Assembly (NCBI RefSeq): GCF_018324685.1
Contig: NZ_AP023354.1
Coordinates: 310,001-374,000, forward strand
DNA length: 64,000 bases
Direction of reading: 5' to 3'
Origin: Actinocatenispora sera
GTDB lineage: Bacteria; Actinomycetota; Actinomycetes; Mycobacteriales; Micromonosporaceae
Shown piece after piece: positions 1 through 7,727 of the stretch (position 1 is the first letter of the stretch; every line of letters begins with the position of its first letter). Below the pieces are notes generated by a model. The model worked only from the letters and a program-made list of their open reading frames with translations. It made no database searches and was not told where the DNA came from. A program made the position numbers and the translations under genes.

Positions 1-805
1 GCACCGCGCCGTTTGGCCCGCCCTTGTTCACCGCGGACTTCTCCATCGCGGCCAGCTCGGTGAACGGCACCTTCGCCATCAGCGCCTGGTACTCGCGCCG
101 ATCGGCGGCGGGCAGCGCGGCCGCGGCCACCTCGTACTGGTCCTGCTCGACCCCGACCGCCTGCACGTACAGCCGGTAGGTCTCGGCGCTGAAGTGCCCC
201 TTGGCCAGCGCGAACGCGAGCACCGCGTCGGTACGGGAGCGCATCTCCCGGGCCCGCGACAGCATCGCCACCGCCCGCCCCTCGGCGCCGGTCTCGTCGT
301 CCGGGAACGTGGTGACCTGCGTGTACAGCGGGTCGACGCCGTCGAGCAGCCGGGCGGTACCGGTCATCAGGTCGGCCGGCGAGAGCGACCGGTGATCCAC
401 CTTGCTGCGCAGGTCGGTCAGCCCGGACAGGTCGGACAGCTCGGCCCGGGCGAGCGTGAGCATCCGGTCGGTGGCGACGCTGCGGACCGAGTCGGACGAC
501 AGCCTGGACCGGTACGCGGCGATCCGGCGGTCCGCGGTGCGTCGCGCGGCGGCGAGCTGCTTCTGGTGCGTCGAGTTCGGGCTGGCCAGGTAGACCATCC
601 CGGCCCGGCGCTCGCCCTGGACCGCCATCACCACGTTGTCGACCGGCACGGACAGCTCGTTCAGCAGCCGGCTCTGGTTGTACAGCCGGAACCCGTCACC
701 GAGGGTCAGGTAGTTGGCGAAGCCCCAGAACAGAACCAGGCACACGATGGGCACCGCCACCAGCGCCACGAGTCGGGACCGAATCGACCAGGTGCGAACG
801 CTCAT
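1..805 (-). CDS. Sensor histidine kinase with nitrate/nitrite-sensing (NIT-like) domain, partial (N-terminus)
   Basis: The reverse frame is open from ATG at 805 to the window edge, giving about 268 residues without a stop. It begins MSVRTWSIRSRLVAL, then has a membrane segment (about residues 12-32) and a helical extracellular region with the VQGERR stretch typical of NIT sensing domains. Those domains sit at the N-terminus of Streptomyces-type sensor kinases, including the CvnA proteins of conservons. The kinase half would lie outside the window, so the kinase assignment rests on family architecture. A GAGG-like ribosome site lies upstream. It is divergent from the monooxygenase gene. The family is probable; the ligand cannot be told. 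Confidence 0.7.
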   Translation of the reverse strand, partial: MSVRTWSIRSRLVALVAVPIVCLVLFWGFANYLTLGDGFRLYNQSRLLNELSVPVDNVVMAVQGERRAGMVYLASPNSTHQKQLAAARRTADRRIAAYRSRLSSDSVRSVATDRMLTLARAELSDLSGLTDLRSKVDHRSLSPADLMTGTARLLDGVDPLYTQVTTFPDDETGAEGRAVAMLSRAREMRSRTDAVLAFALAKGHFSAETYRLYVQAVGVEQDQYEVAAAALPAADRREYQALMAKVPFTELAAMEKSAVNKGGPNGAV

Positions 806-1241
806 CGACGGGGTGCCTCATCACTGTCTGCAATCTCGGTGGCGACCTGCCCGTGTGGCGACGCGCACCGCTGTTGACCTGCCGGACATTGCGGTCCGCA
901 CCGGTCCTGACAGGCCGGTGCTGTTGCGGTCGCCACCCGGCGGGCAAACACGCACATCGGAGACCATAACAGCCCAGCACGCCGCGGCGGAGTCACGACC
1001 CCTGACCGACCGACCCGATCGTCGCGCCGCAGTCGCCGCTGCAATCGCACACTGTGTCCGGGTGCCCACGGCCTGCCTCGATCCGGACGGATGCTCACCG
1101 TGCGTTGCCATGGTCTGCGCCGTGCGTTGCCAGCTGGTCGTTGTCATCCGGCCGGCCGCCCGGCCCCACATGTGACCGCCGTGTGCGCGGGATGTGCGCG
1201 GTCCCCGGCAGGCTCGCCGTACCTGCAGAAAGGGGTGTGGC
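806..1241. other. Divergent intergenic region, no gene seen
   Basis: This 436-base stretch separates the reverse-strand kinase from the forward monooxygenase, so it must hold both promoters. The overlapping open frames on both strands are arginine/proline-rich GC artefacts without ribosome sites. I see no tRNA, riboswitch or clear hairpin terminator in it. Confidence 0.5.
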
Positions 1242-2771
1242 ATGCACGACGTGGTGATCGTGGGCGGCGGGCCGGTCGGCCTGTTCCTCGCCGGAGAGCT
1301 CGGCCTCGCCGGCTGCTCGGTACTGGTGCTCGAACGCGAGACGGAGCCGCATCCGGAGGCTCGCCGGCTCCCGCTCGGGCTGCGTGGGCTGTCGGCCGGT
1401 TCGGTCGAGGCGTTCCACCGGCGCGGTCTGCTGCCCTCGCTGCTGGCCGCGTCCGGCGCGCCCGGGGTGCCCGAGGCGGACGAGCCGGCACCGCCGCGGT
1501 CGGTGGGGCACTTCGCCGGTACCGCTCTCGATCCGGGTCGGGTCGAGCTCGACCGGCTGCCGTACCGGCTGCCCAGCCCGGCCGCCGACGGCATCATGAC
1601 CAGCCTCGACGCGGTCGAGACCGTACTGGCCGAGCACGCCACCGCGGTCGGTGCCGAGATCTGCCGCGGCATCGAGGTCACCGAGGCTCGGCAGGACACC
1701 GGCATGGTGACGGTACGGGCCGGCGACCGCGAATGGTCCGCCCGCTGGCTGGTCGGTTGCGACGGCGGCCGCAGTACCGTGCGCCGGCTCGCCGGCTTCG
1801 ACTTCGTCGGCACCGAGCCGCAGCTCACCGGCTACGCCTCGGTGGCGACGCTCGCCGACCCCGGCGCGCTGGCACCGGGTTTCCACCTCACCCCGGCCGG
1901 CATGTACCTCACCATGACCGGCCCCGGCCATCTCGGCGTGCTGGACTTCGACGGCGGCGCGTACGACCGGTCCCGGCCGGTGACCCGGGAGCACCTGCAG
2001 GCGGTGCTGCGGCGGGTCTCCGGCACCGACGTCACGCTCAGCGAGCTGCATCTCGCGTCCAGCTTCACCGACCGGGCGAGGCAGACCGGCACGTACCGGC
2101 GCGGCCGGATCCTGCTCGCCGGCGACGCCGCCCACGTCCACTCGCCGCTCGGCGGGCAGGGACTCAACCTCGGCCTCGGCGACGCGATGAACCTCGGTTG
2201 GAAGCTCGCGGCCACCGCGCGCGGCTGCGCGCCGGACGGGCTGCTCGACAGCTACACCGCCGAACGCCAGCCGGTGGGCGCGCAGGTACTGGAGTGGTCC
2301 CGGGCGCAGGTGGCGGTGATGCGGCCGGACCCGCACTCCCGGGCCGCTCTGGCCCTGCTGCGCGATCTGCTGGCGACCCGGGACGGCACCACCTACGCCT
2401 TCCAGCGCACCTCGGGTACGTCGCTGCGGTACGACCTCGGCGACACGTCTCCGCTGGTCGGACACGATGCGCCGGACTTCCGGCTCGCCGACGGCACCCG
2501 GCTCGGCGAGCTGCTGCGCGACGGCCGCGGCGTCGCCCTCGACTTCAGCACGGACGGCCGCCTACGCGCGGTGGCGCGGCAGCACACCGACCGGATCCGG
2601 TACGCCGGCGGCCCGGCCCACGACGACCTCGGCCTCGCCGCCGTACTCGTCCGGCCGGACGGCATCGTCGCCTGGGCCGCCGACCGAGCCCCGGACCCGG
2701 ACTCGTTCGTGCGCGCCGCCGCCCGCTGGTTCACCACCGGCTCCGACAAGGCGACGGCGGCGGACCGATGA
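1242..2771 (+). CDS. FAD-dependent aromatic monooxygenase (PheA/TfdB type)
   Basis: A 509-aa flavoprotein hydroxylase of the p-hydroxybenzoate hydroxylase superfamily. It uses NAD(P)H and O2 to hydroxylate a probably aromatic or polyketide-like substrate. Visible motifs are the Rossmann GGGPVG at residues 8-13, the DG motif CDGGRSTVRR near 171, and the second FAD site AGDAAHVHSPLGGQGLN near 293. The C-terminal 100 residues look like the thioredoxin-fold tail common in this group. The ATG at 1242 is preferred over the upstream GTG because AAAGGGG precedes it and the FAD-binding strand starts at once. It stands alone; the substrate cannot be inferred from neighbours. Confidence 0.85.
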   Translation: MHDVVIVGGGPVGLFLAGELGLAGCSVLVLERETEPHPEARRLPLGLRGLSAGSVEAFHRRGLLPSLLAASGAPGVPEADEPAPPRSVGHFAGTALDPGRVELDRLPYRLPSPAADGIMTSLDAVETVLAEHATAVGAEICRGIEVTEARQDTGMVTVRAGDREWSARWLVGCDGGRSTVRRLAGFDFVGTEPQLTGYASVATLADPGALAPGFHLTPAGMYLTMTGPGHLGVLDFDGGAYDRSRPVTREHLQAVLRRVSGTDVTLSELHLASSFTDRARQTGTYRRGRILLAGDAAHVHSPLGGQGLNLGLGDAMNLGWKLAATARGCAPDGLLDSYTAERQPVGAQVLEWSRAQVAVMRPDPHSRAALALLRDLLATRDGTTYAFQRTSGTSLRYDLGDTSPLVGHDAPDFRLADGTRLGELLRDGRGVALDFSTDGRLRAVARQHTDRIRYAGGPAHDDLGLAAVLVRPDGIVAWAADRAPDPDSFVRAAARWFTTGSDKATAADR

Positions 2772-2844
2772 CCCGCCGACCGACGTTGCCCCGCGGGGCA
2801 ACGTCCACGCCGAAGACCGGCGACGCGCCAAGCAAAGCAGGGCC

Positions 2845-2955
2845 GATGACCGGCACGACCGATGACCGGCACGACCGATGACCGGCACGACCGATGAGCG
2901 GCACGACGATGAGCGGCATGAGCGATGAGCGGCACGACCGATGAGAGGCAGGGCT
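2845..2955. repeat. 16-bp tandem repeat, seven copies
   Basis: Seven successive copies of a unit like GATGACCGGCACGACC run from 2845 to 2955. The first three are identical, one is 15 bp long, and the last ones drift to GATGAGCGGCACGACC and GATGAGAGGCAGGGCT. The array ends directly at the start codon region of the hydrolase gene and fills its leader. No spacers, so this is not a CRISPR. Confidence 0.9.
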
Positions 2956-2956
2956 G

Positions 2957-4143
2957 ATGGGCGGCACTGAGATGGACCGGCGCTGGGTCGCCGCCTGGGG
3001 CACGGCGCAGCAGCTCGCGCCGGCGCTGGACGTCGGCAGCGGGCCGCAGATGCCGGACGAGCCGGCCGCCGAACCCACCGCGCCGGCCGAGCTCGGCGCA
3101 CAGACCGTACGGATGGTGGCACGACCGACCGTCGGTGGTACCGCCGTCCGTGTCGCCCTCGCGAACTCCTTCGGCCACCCACCGGTACGCATCGGTGCCG
3201 CGTACCTCGCCGGTCCGGGCGGCACGGTGCCGCTCGCCTTCGGCGGCCGGTCCGCGGTGATCCTGCCGACCGGCGCGCAACTGCACAGCGACCCCGTGGA
3301 GTACGAGGTGTCCGCGCAGACCGATCTGGTCGTCTCGCGTACCTGGCGGACGAGAAGGTGCCGACGACGGCCCACCAGACCGGCCTGCGTACCGCCTGGC
3401 TCGCACCGGGCGACCAGGCGGCCGAACCGACGCTGACCGACGCCACCGCGTCCTCCTCGTACCTGTGGCTCACCGGCGTCGACGTGCTCGCGCCGGACAC
3501 CGCCGCGGTCATCGTCGCGCTCGGCGACTCGCTGGTGGACGGCATGGAGACCACGCCCGGTGCTGACGCGCCCTGGCCGTCGGCGCTGGCCCGCCGGCTG
3601 GCCGCGGACCCCGTGCTGGCGCCGCGCGCGGTGGTGAACATGGGCATCGCCGGCAACCGGGTACTGCGCGAGTCCCACGGCATGGGCGCCAGCGCGCTCG
3701 CCCGCTTCGACCGCGACGTACTGGCCAGGCCGGGGGTGCGTTGGGTCGTCCTCCTGGCAGGCATCAACGACCTGTTCTTCGGTCTGCTGCCGGGCACGCC
3801 GGAACACGAGCGCGCCGGCGCGGACGACGTCGTCACCGGTTACCGGATGCTGCTCACCCGCGCGCACGTGCACGACCTGCGCATCGTCGGCTGCACCCTG
3901 CCGCCGATCGCCGGCGCGCCGATCTGCACGCCGGAGCTGGTCGAGCTGCACCGGCAGGTCAACGAGTGGATACGGGGCAGCGGGGAGTTCGATGCGGTCG
4001 TCGACGTGGAGACGGTGCTGCACGACCCCGCCGACCCGGGCCGGATGCGCGCCGATCTGGTCACCGCGGACGGCGTCCATCCCAGCGACGCCGGCCACGC
4101 CGCCATCGCCGACGCCTTCGACCTGAACCTGTTCCGCCGCTGA
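2957..4143 (+). pseudogene. SGNH/GDSL hydrolase, split by a one-base frameshift
   Basis: Two forward frames together encode one secreted-type SGNH hydrolase of about 395 residues. The first frame (from 2957) carries the N-terminal beta-sandwich-like part with WVAAWGTAQQ and SFGHPPVRIG. It leaves the reading frame at about 3335-3340. The second frame continues with AYLADEKVPTTAHQTG and holds the catalytic blocks GDSLVDG, GIAGNR, GINDL and DGVHPSDAGH. One base seems to be missing in TCGCGTAC (expected TCGGCGTAC). All catalytic residues (Ser, Gly, Asn, Asp/His) remain, so this is either a recent inactivation or a sequencing error. The gene converges on the tRNA-Ala remnant. Confidence 0.85.
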
Positions 4144-4200
4144 CGCACGTGCCCTCCGCCGGCGCGCGGCCCACCGCCGACCAGACTCCCCAAAACGGAC

Positions 4201-4235
4201 AGAGGCCACGTCGGATATCACCCGACATGGCCTCT
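4201..4235 (-). terminator. Terminator, original downstream end of tRNA-Ala locus
   Basis: AGAGGCCACGTCGG and CCGACATGGCCTCT form a 14-bp stem (one G-T wobble) around a 7-nt loop. It lies just past the 3' end of the tRNA-Ala fragment on the reverse strand. It is probably the host terminator of the tRNA before the element inserted, and can also serve the convergent hydrolase gene. Confidence 0.75.
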
Positions 4236-4243
4236 GAGCTGGA

Positions 4244-4287
4244 GTGGAGCTGAGGGGACTCGAACCCCTGACCCCCTCGTTGCGAAC
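4244..4287. repeat. attL: 44-bp tRNA-Ala 3' fragment
   Basis: This segment is identical over 44 bases to 18386-18429. It carries the tRNA-Ala 3' half from the anticodon loop to the discriminator base. Past 4287 the match breaks off in the anticodon stem, so it is a remnant, not a tRNA gene. It marks the distal end of the integrated element. Confidence 0.93.
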
Positions 4288-4371
4288 TACTTGCGACTCT
4301 GTTCGATCAAGCTCGATAGGCCCTGATCCAGCGTGTCGCGGGTCGGCTCGGTCGCCTGAGGCATGGCCGGT

Positions 4372-4393
4372 TGCTGTACTTTGCTGCTGTACC
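4372..4393. promoter_or_regulatory. Candidate integrase arm site, left end
   Basis: TGCTGTAC, three bases, then GCTGCTGTACC. The same arrangement in the same orientation occurs at 18315-18336 near the other end; only the three-base spacer differs. Paired repeats close to both att cores are what arm-type sites of a tyrosine integrase look like. The binding role is an inference. Confidence 0.55.
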
Positions 4394-4466
4394 CCCGAGC
4401 CAGCCGACTTGCCATCGAGCCAGTCCTTGCCATCGTCTTCCTACTCGCTTGCTGCGATGATTTCAG

Positions 4467-5486
4467 CTACTGGTCTTCATCGTGAGGACCAGGCGAATCG
4501 GCGGGAGACGCCGGGCGAGAATCACATTCACTGCGCGCCAGATTCATTTCAGCAACAAGCGTTCCAGGGCCAAGAATCATTCCATAGGTATCATATAAAG
4601 GGTATTTCATGAAGTGAATGGAAGACGGTCGCGGCACATCAGAGCTGTAGTAGCAAGCATCGATGTCTTGCCCCTGAAGTTCCACCACAACATTCGATAA
4701 TTCAAGATCATAGCAAGTCGAAATATGCACGTGGCGAGGATCGGGGTAGTTATCTTTAAACTTCTCATTATATATGGGCCGAAAATATGCAATCATTCCC
4801 GCTTCGGCAATCGCGACGGCTTCGCGACTCGCAAAACCTGACTCATTAACTCGCGAAAAGACCTTTGCAACATGCTCGTCATCTTCCTCGTCCGTACGGA
4901 TCGCCTCATATGTAGGATCGATCTCGGATGCCAAATTCATGTCGCTGAGTCGACACAGGCTTAGCCATATTTCTAGATCCGGTCTGTTCTCGGAATAGAT
5001 CCTCTGAAGAGTACTATGACTCTTTAGCCGGTCATAGGCCGTTCGTTCCCCTGCCTTGCCGAATGCTTGGCCAATATAGATGACCTCCTGAGGCAGCGCC
5101 GACGGGGCAATCATTCCCCATCCCACTGCAGCGATGGCCACGACGCCGCCCGCGACCGCGTTGCCCTCCGCATCGACAATCGAGAAATCCTCGTACGGGA
5201 AAGAAGACACCCACTTGAAGGGGCCCTTCCCGAGCGCATGACGTCCCGCAATATGCAACTCGCGGAAAGCATCCTCCCTTTGCTCCCTTAGTGTCAGAGA
5301 GAAACGTTCTTCGTCAATAAATACAGAATCGGGATGAACGCTAATCCGCGGGCGTCGCGAAACAATATAGAGGTTGCAGTCCTTCGCGAGATCCGTAGAC
5401 TCCATCAGATCTTTTTGGCGTCCGAATAGCTGGCCGTAGGCTACGACATTGAGAGCAAATTCGGTTGCATACCTCTTCTTGTTCAT
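4467..5486 (-). CDS. Cargo protein with GIY-YIG-like nuclease core
   Basis: A 339-aa protein whose DNA is clearly less GC-rich than the rest of the window and uses codons such as ATA, AAA and TTA. I do not recognise the full-length family. The middle has EVIYIGQAFGK, followed by AYDRLKSH and, 80-100 residues later, EAGMIAYFRPIYN. This order resembles the YIG strand, the catalytic Arg and the catalytic Glu with terminal P-x-YN of GIY-YIG endonucleases; the first GIY strand is not obvious. The C-terminal tail is acidic and disordered. Its codon use and its place just inside attL suggest a foreign cargo gene, possibly in defence or DNA processing. The function is inferred. Confidence 0.5.
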   Translation of the reverse strand: MNKKRYATEFALNVVAYGQLFGRQKDLMESTDLAKDCNLYIVSRRPRISVHPDSVFIDEERFSLTLREQREDAFRELHIAGRHALGKGPFKWVSSFPYEDFSIVDAEGNAVAGGVVAIAAVGWGMIAPSALPQEVIYIGQAFGKAGERTAYDRLKSHSTLQRIYSENRPDLEIWLSLCRLSDMNLASEIDPTYEAIRTDEEDDEHVAKVFSRVNESGFASREAVAIAEAGMIAYFRPIYNEKFKDNYPDPRHVHISTCYDLELSNVVVELQGQDIDACYYSSDVPRPSSIHFMKYPLYDTYGMILGPGTLVAEMNLARSECDSRPASPADSPGPHDEDQ

Positions 5487-5535
5487 AAAGCAATAATGAA
5501 CGCCATCGAACGGGCTGTCATCGGCCGTCTAGCTG

Positions 5536-5686
5536 GCTCCCATCCCGTCTGCCGTCGACCCACCCTTGGGGTAGCGGGCCGCGGCCAGGGCGCCAAGGTG
5601 GAGCGCCCTACCGGACGAACGACCTTGGCGCCCTGGCCGCGGCCTGCTACGGCATCGCCTGGGTCGTCGGTAGGCGGGATGGGAGC
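5536..5686. repeat. Large imperfect palindrome (64/65-bp arms, 22-nt loop)
   Basis: The left arm (5536-5599) and right arm (5622-5686) are reverse complements over most of their length, with perfect blocks at the base (GCTCCCATCCCG) and near the tip (GCCGCGGCCAGGGCGCCAAG). A short mismatched section lies in the middle. The arms could form a very stable hairpin in DNA or RNA. It lies directly upstream of the GIY-YIG-like gene and belongs to no reading frame I trust. It could be a fold-back MITE-like repeat, a single-strand origin or a structured RNA. Confidence 0.85.
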
Positions 5687-6165
5687 CCCCAGCCACCCGC
5701 GATCAGGTGCCTGCGCAGGCTCCTCTCCCATCCTGGAGCCGGAGCCCCCCGCCGGAGGCGCTTGAAACGCCCATGAGCCGCTAGTCAGAGACAAGTCACC
5801 CAAAACATCACGGAGTGTGCTCGATTTCAGGGGCGAGCCGCGGATCGTACTCACGGGGTCCGACACAACGGTGACCACAACATGTTGGGCGTCTCACTGG
5901 ACCGAGCGCCCCAGATCTTGTGTTACATGGTTGTGGTTTTGGCTTGCGCCAGGCCGGGAAGTGGCCTACAGTCAGTCACGAGCACAGCACGATGGCCCCG
6001 GCGAGGGTGCCGAGGTTGACACGCTCACCGGGGCCCTAGTGCGAATTGAGGCTCGCTCCTGGACCCTACATTGCTGTCTCCTGGTTGGCCCAGCCATCCA
6101 GGGTCACAGCGTGGTGACGTGCGTCTGGCTCGTCGCGTGGGCGAAACACGCCCGGCGAGAAGGGT
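5687..6165. other. Intergenic stretch between large palindrome and DUF3892 gene
   Basis: No convincing gene in these 479 bases; the open frames lack ribosome sites and family features. The only clear structure is a hairpin at 5994-6035, described separately. The promoter of the DUF3892 gene must lie near the right end. Confidence 0.5.
5994..6035. terminator. Hairpin, possible terminator
   Basis: GGCCCCGGCGAG and CTCACCGGGGCC pair over 11 of 12 positions around an 18-nt loop. There is no T-run, so factor-independent termination is uncertain. Confidence 0.4.
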
Positions 6166-6450
6166 ATGGGCATGTCCAGGAACATCACTGCAATCCGCCT
6201 GTCGGCGGGCGGCACCCGCCACGAGCACATCACCGCTGTTCGTTGGCAGGTGGCCGGCACCTATCAGACTGGCGACTCGACCACGGCTGACATGGTCCAC
6301 TGGATCGAGGCCGGCGGCTCTGCGTACGTTTCCAACGGGCATCGGACGGTCTCCGTCGGAGTCGTCGAGCCCAACATCGGAGCGAAGTACCTTCGGACCC
6401 ACGCTGATGGCGTCTGGACTGACAACCTGCTCGCGCTCCCCCGGTTCTAG
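6166..6450 (+). CDS. DUF3892 domain protein
   Basis: A 94-aa protein covered almost wholly by a DUF3892 domain. It opens with ITAIRLSAGGTRHEHITA, has the TADMVHWIEAGG helix in the middle, and ends with the family signature ADGVWTDNLLALPRF. A ribosome site GAGAAGG sits just before the ATG at 6166. The family has no established function; members are small, and this one is inside mobile DNA. It is followed by a nested hairpin. It appears complete and is a cargo gene of the element. Confidence 0.85.
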   Translation: MGMSRNITAIRLSAGGTRHEHITAVRWQVAGTYQTGDSTTADMVHWIEAGGSAYVSNGHRTVSVGVVEPNIGAKYLRTHADGVWTDNLLALPRF

Positions 6451-6459
6451 TACGTGCGA

Positions 6460-6509
6460 CGGCCCGCACGCTCCGTTGAAGATGATCTTCATCGGGGGGG
6501 TGCGGGCCG
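6460..6509. terminator. Nested hairpin after the DUF3892 gene
   Basis: Outer arms CGGCCCGCAC (6460-6469) and GTGCGGGCCG (6500-6509) are perfect complements. Inside lies a second palindrome, TGAAGATGATCTTCA (6477-6491). It begins nine bases after the stop codon, which suits a terminator or a cruciform-type site. Confidence 0.55.
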
Positions 6510-6728
6510 CTGTCGTTCGGGCGCCGGCTGCCGGACTGCGCGCGCCGCGCCGGAGGTGTGGGCGCGCGCCGGCCGAGCGGCCGGCGCTGCGGCCCGCGTG
6601 CGGGCCGCCTTGATCTCGTGATGAAAGTTTCAACGAGGTAGTGGGGCTGATGCGTGTCCTGTCTCGGGTGATGGTTGACGGTCGTGTGTCACCTGATGCT
6701 TGGCACCGGCGTCTACGCGGCAGCGGTG

Positions 6729-7316
6729 TTAGCGGTCTGGGTCAGTGATCAGCAGGGGCGAACAGGATGCGAGCTCGGTGATCACGGTTGCTGTGCTGGT
6801 CGCCTTCATCCGGTCCAGCTCATCGGCGGTGATGCCAACGACGGCCAGGAACCGCACTGTCCCGTAGGGAGTGTTGATCGGACCGAGTTGTGGGTCGTTG
6901 GTCATCGCTACGGCGGTCAGGCGGGTATCGGGTGAACCGGTGATCGGGCCGCCCGGATCCAGGCGGTGCCCGCTGGTGAAGGCGTTCCCAGTGCTGAACA
7001 CGTAGCGGCCGAGCTGGGTCAGAAGGCGTAGCGGCCACGACGGTGGCTGGGCTGCCGTCGCGGGCACCCGCATCGTCAGCTCGAATCCCCAGCCGCTCAC
7101 CTGCGGATCGTCGCTGTCCTTACCGAACAGCTCGGTCAGCCCGTAGGTCACCAGCAACCAGTGGTCATCGACGCGGTAGGCGCTGAGCCCGTAGACGCCA
7201 CCCTGACCGGGCAGGTTCTCCGTCGCCCAGTGCAACGGCTCCTGGTCCCCGACGACGGTAGTCATGGCCGCCTCGATAGCGTCCCATCCAAGAGCCTCAC
7301 CGGCAGTCTCGCTCAC
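6729..7316 (-). CDS. SUFU (suppressor of fused) domain protein
   Basis: A 195-aa protein matching the bacterial SUFU family along its length: GWDAIEAAM, then GLSAYRVDDHWLLVTYGLTE, GWGFELTMRV, LGRYVFSTGNAF and TPYGTVRFLAVVGIT. Bacterial SUFU proteins are known mainly as immunity proteins of polymorphic toxin systems. No toxin gene is near, so here it is an orphan. The GTG at 7316 is chosen because the domain begins within ten residues; the frame stays open to a TTG at 7406, adding a Gly/Arg-rich tail that looks non-coding. It is cargo of the element. Confidence 0.75.
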   Translation of the reverse strand: MSETAGEALGWDAIEAAMTTVVGDQEPLHWATENLPGQGGVYGLSAYRVDDHWLLVTYGLTELFGKDSDDPQVSGWGFELTMRVPATAAQPPSWPLRLLTQLGRYVFSTGNAFTSGHRLDPGGPITGSPDTRLTAVAMTNDPQLGPINTPYGTVRFLAVVGITADELDRMKATSTATVITELASCSPLLITDPDR

Positions 7317-7727
7317 CGCACCGCCTTGCCTCCCCGGCCGCCCGCCTCGCCCAAGCCACATCAGACTAGGCCCGCCGTCAACCGTCACTAGACACAGATC
7401 CGTCAAGCATCATCTGAGTCAAGACAAGTGGGGCTGATGCGGCCCGCGGCCGGCGCTGGCTGGCATGATGCCGCGGTGGGCATCGGCGTGCGCGTTATCG
7501 AGTACAGCGGTGCGGTGGTTGCAAAGCTGAAAGCGCCGGTGGACGTGAATCAACTGTGCGCGGTCGCCGCCAGGAGCCCGGCTCGGTACCCGCTGCTAGC
7601 CGGCGTCGACAAGTACGACAACACGTTTTTCAACTCGCGCCAGTCGATGACGCTGATTCGGGAGCTGGAAGGCGTCGCAGCAGCCGCCAACGAGGTCGCC
7701 GCCGCTGCTGAAGCCGTTCGGCAACTA

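Noticed and set aside
4244-4320. Second tRNA-Ala gene
   Set aside because: Only the 3' half is present; the anticodon stem and D arm are lost after 4287, so it is the attL remnant.
5817-6290. Forward frame of 157 codons before and across the DUF3892 start
   Set aside because: No ribosome site or family features, and it runs into the DUF3892 gene in another frame.
6674-7410. Terminal inverted repeats around the SUFU gene (GGTTGACGG, GATGCTTG, GTGTC words)
   Set aside because: The words occur at both ends but in a different order, so they do not form a true inverted repeat.
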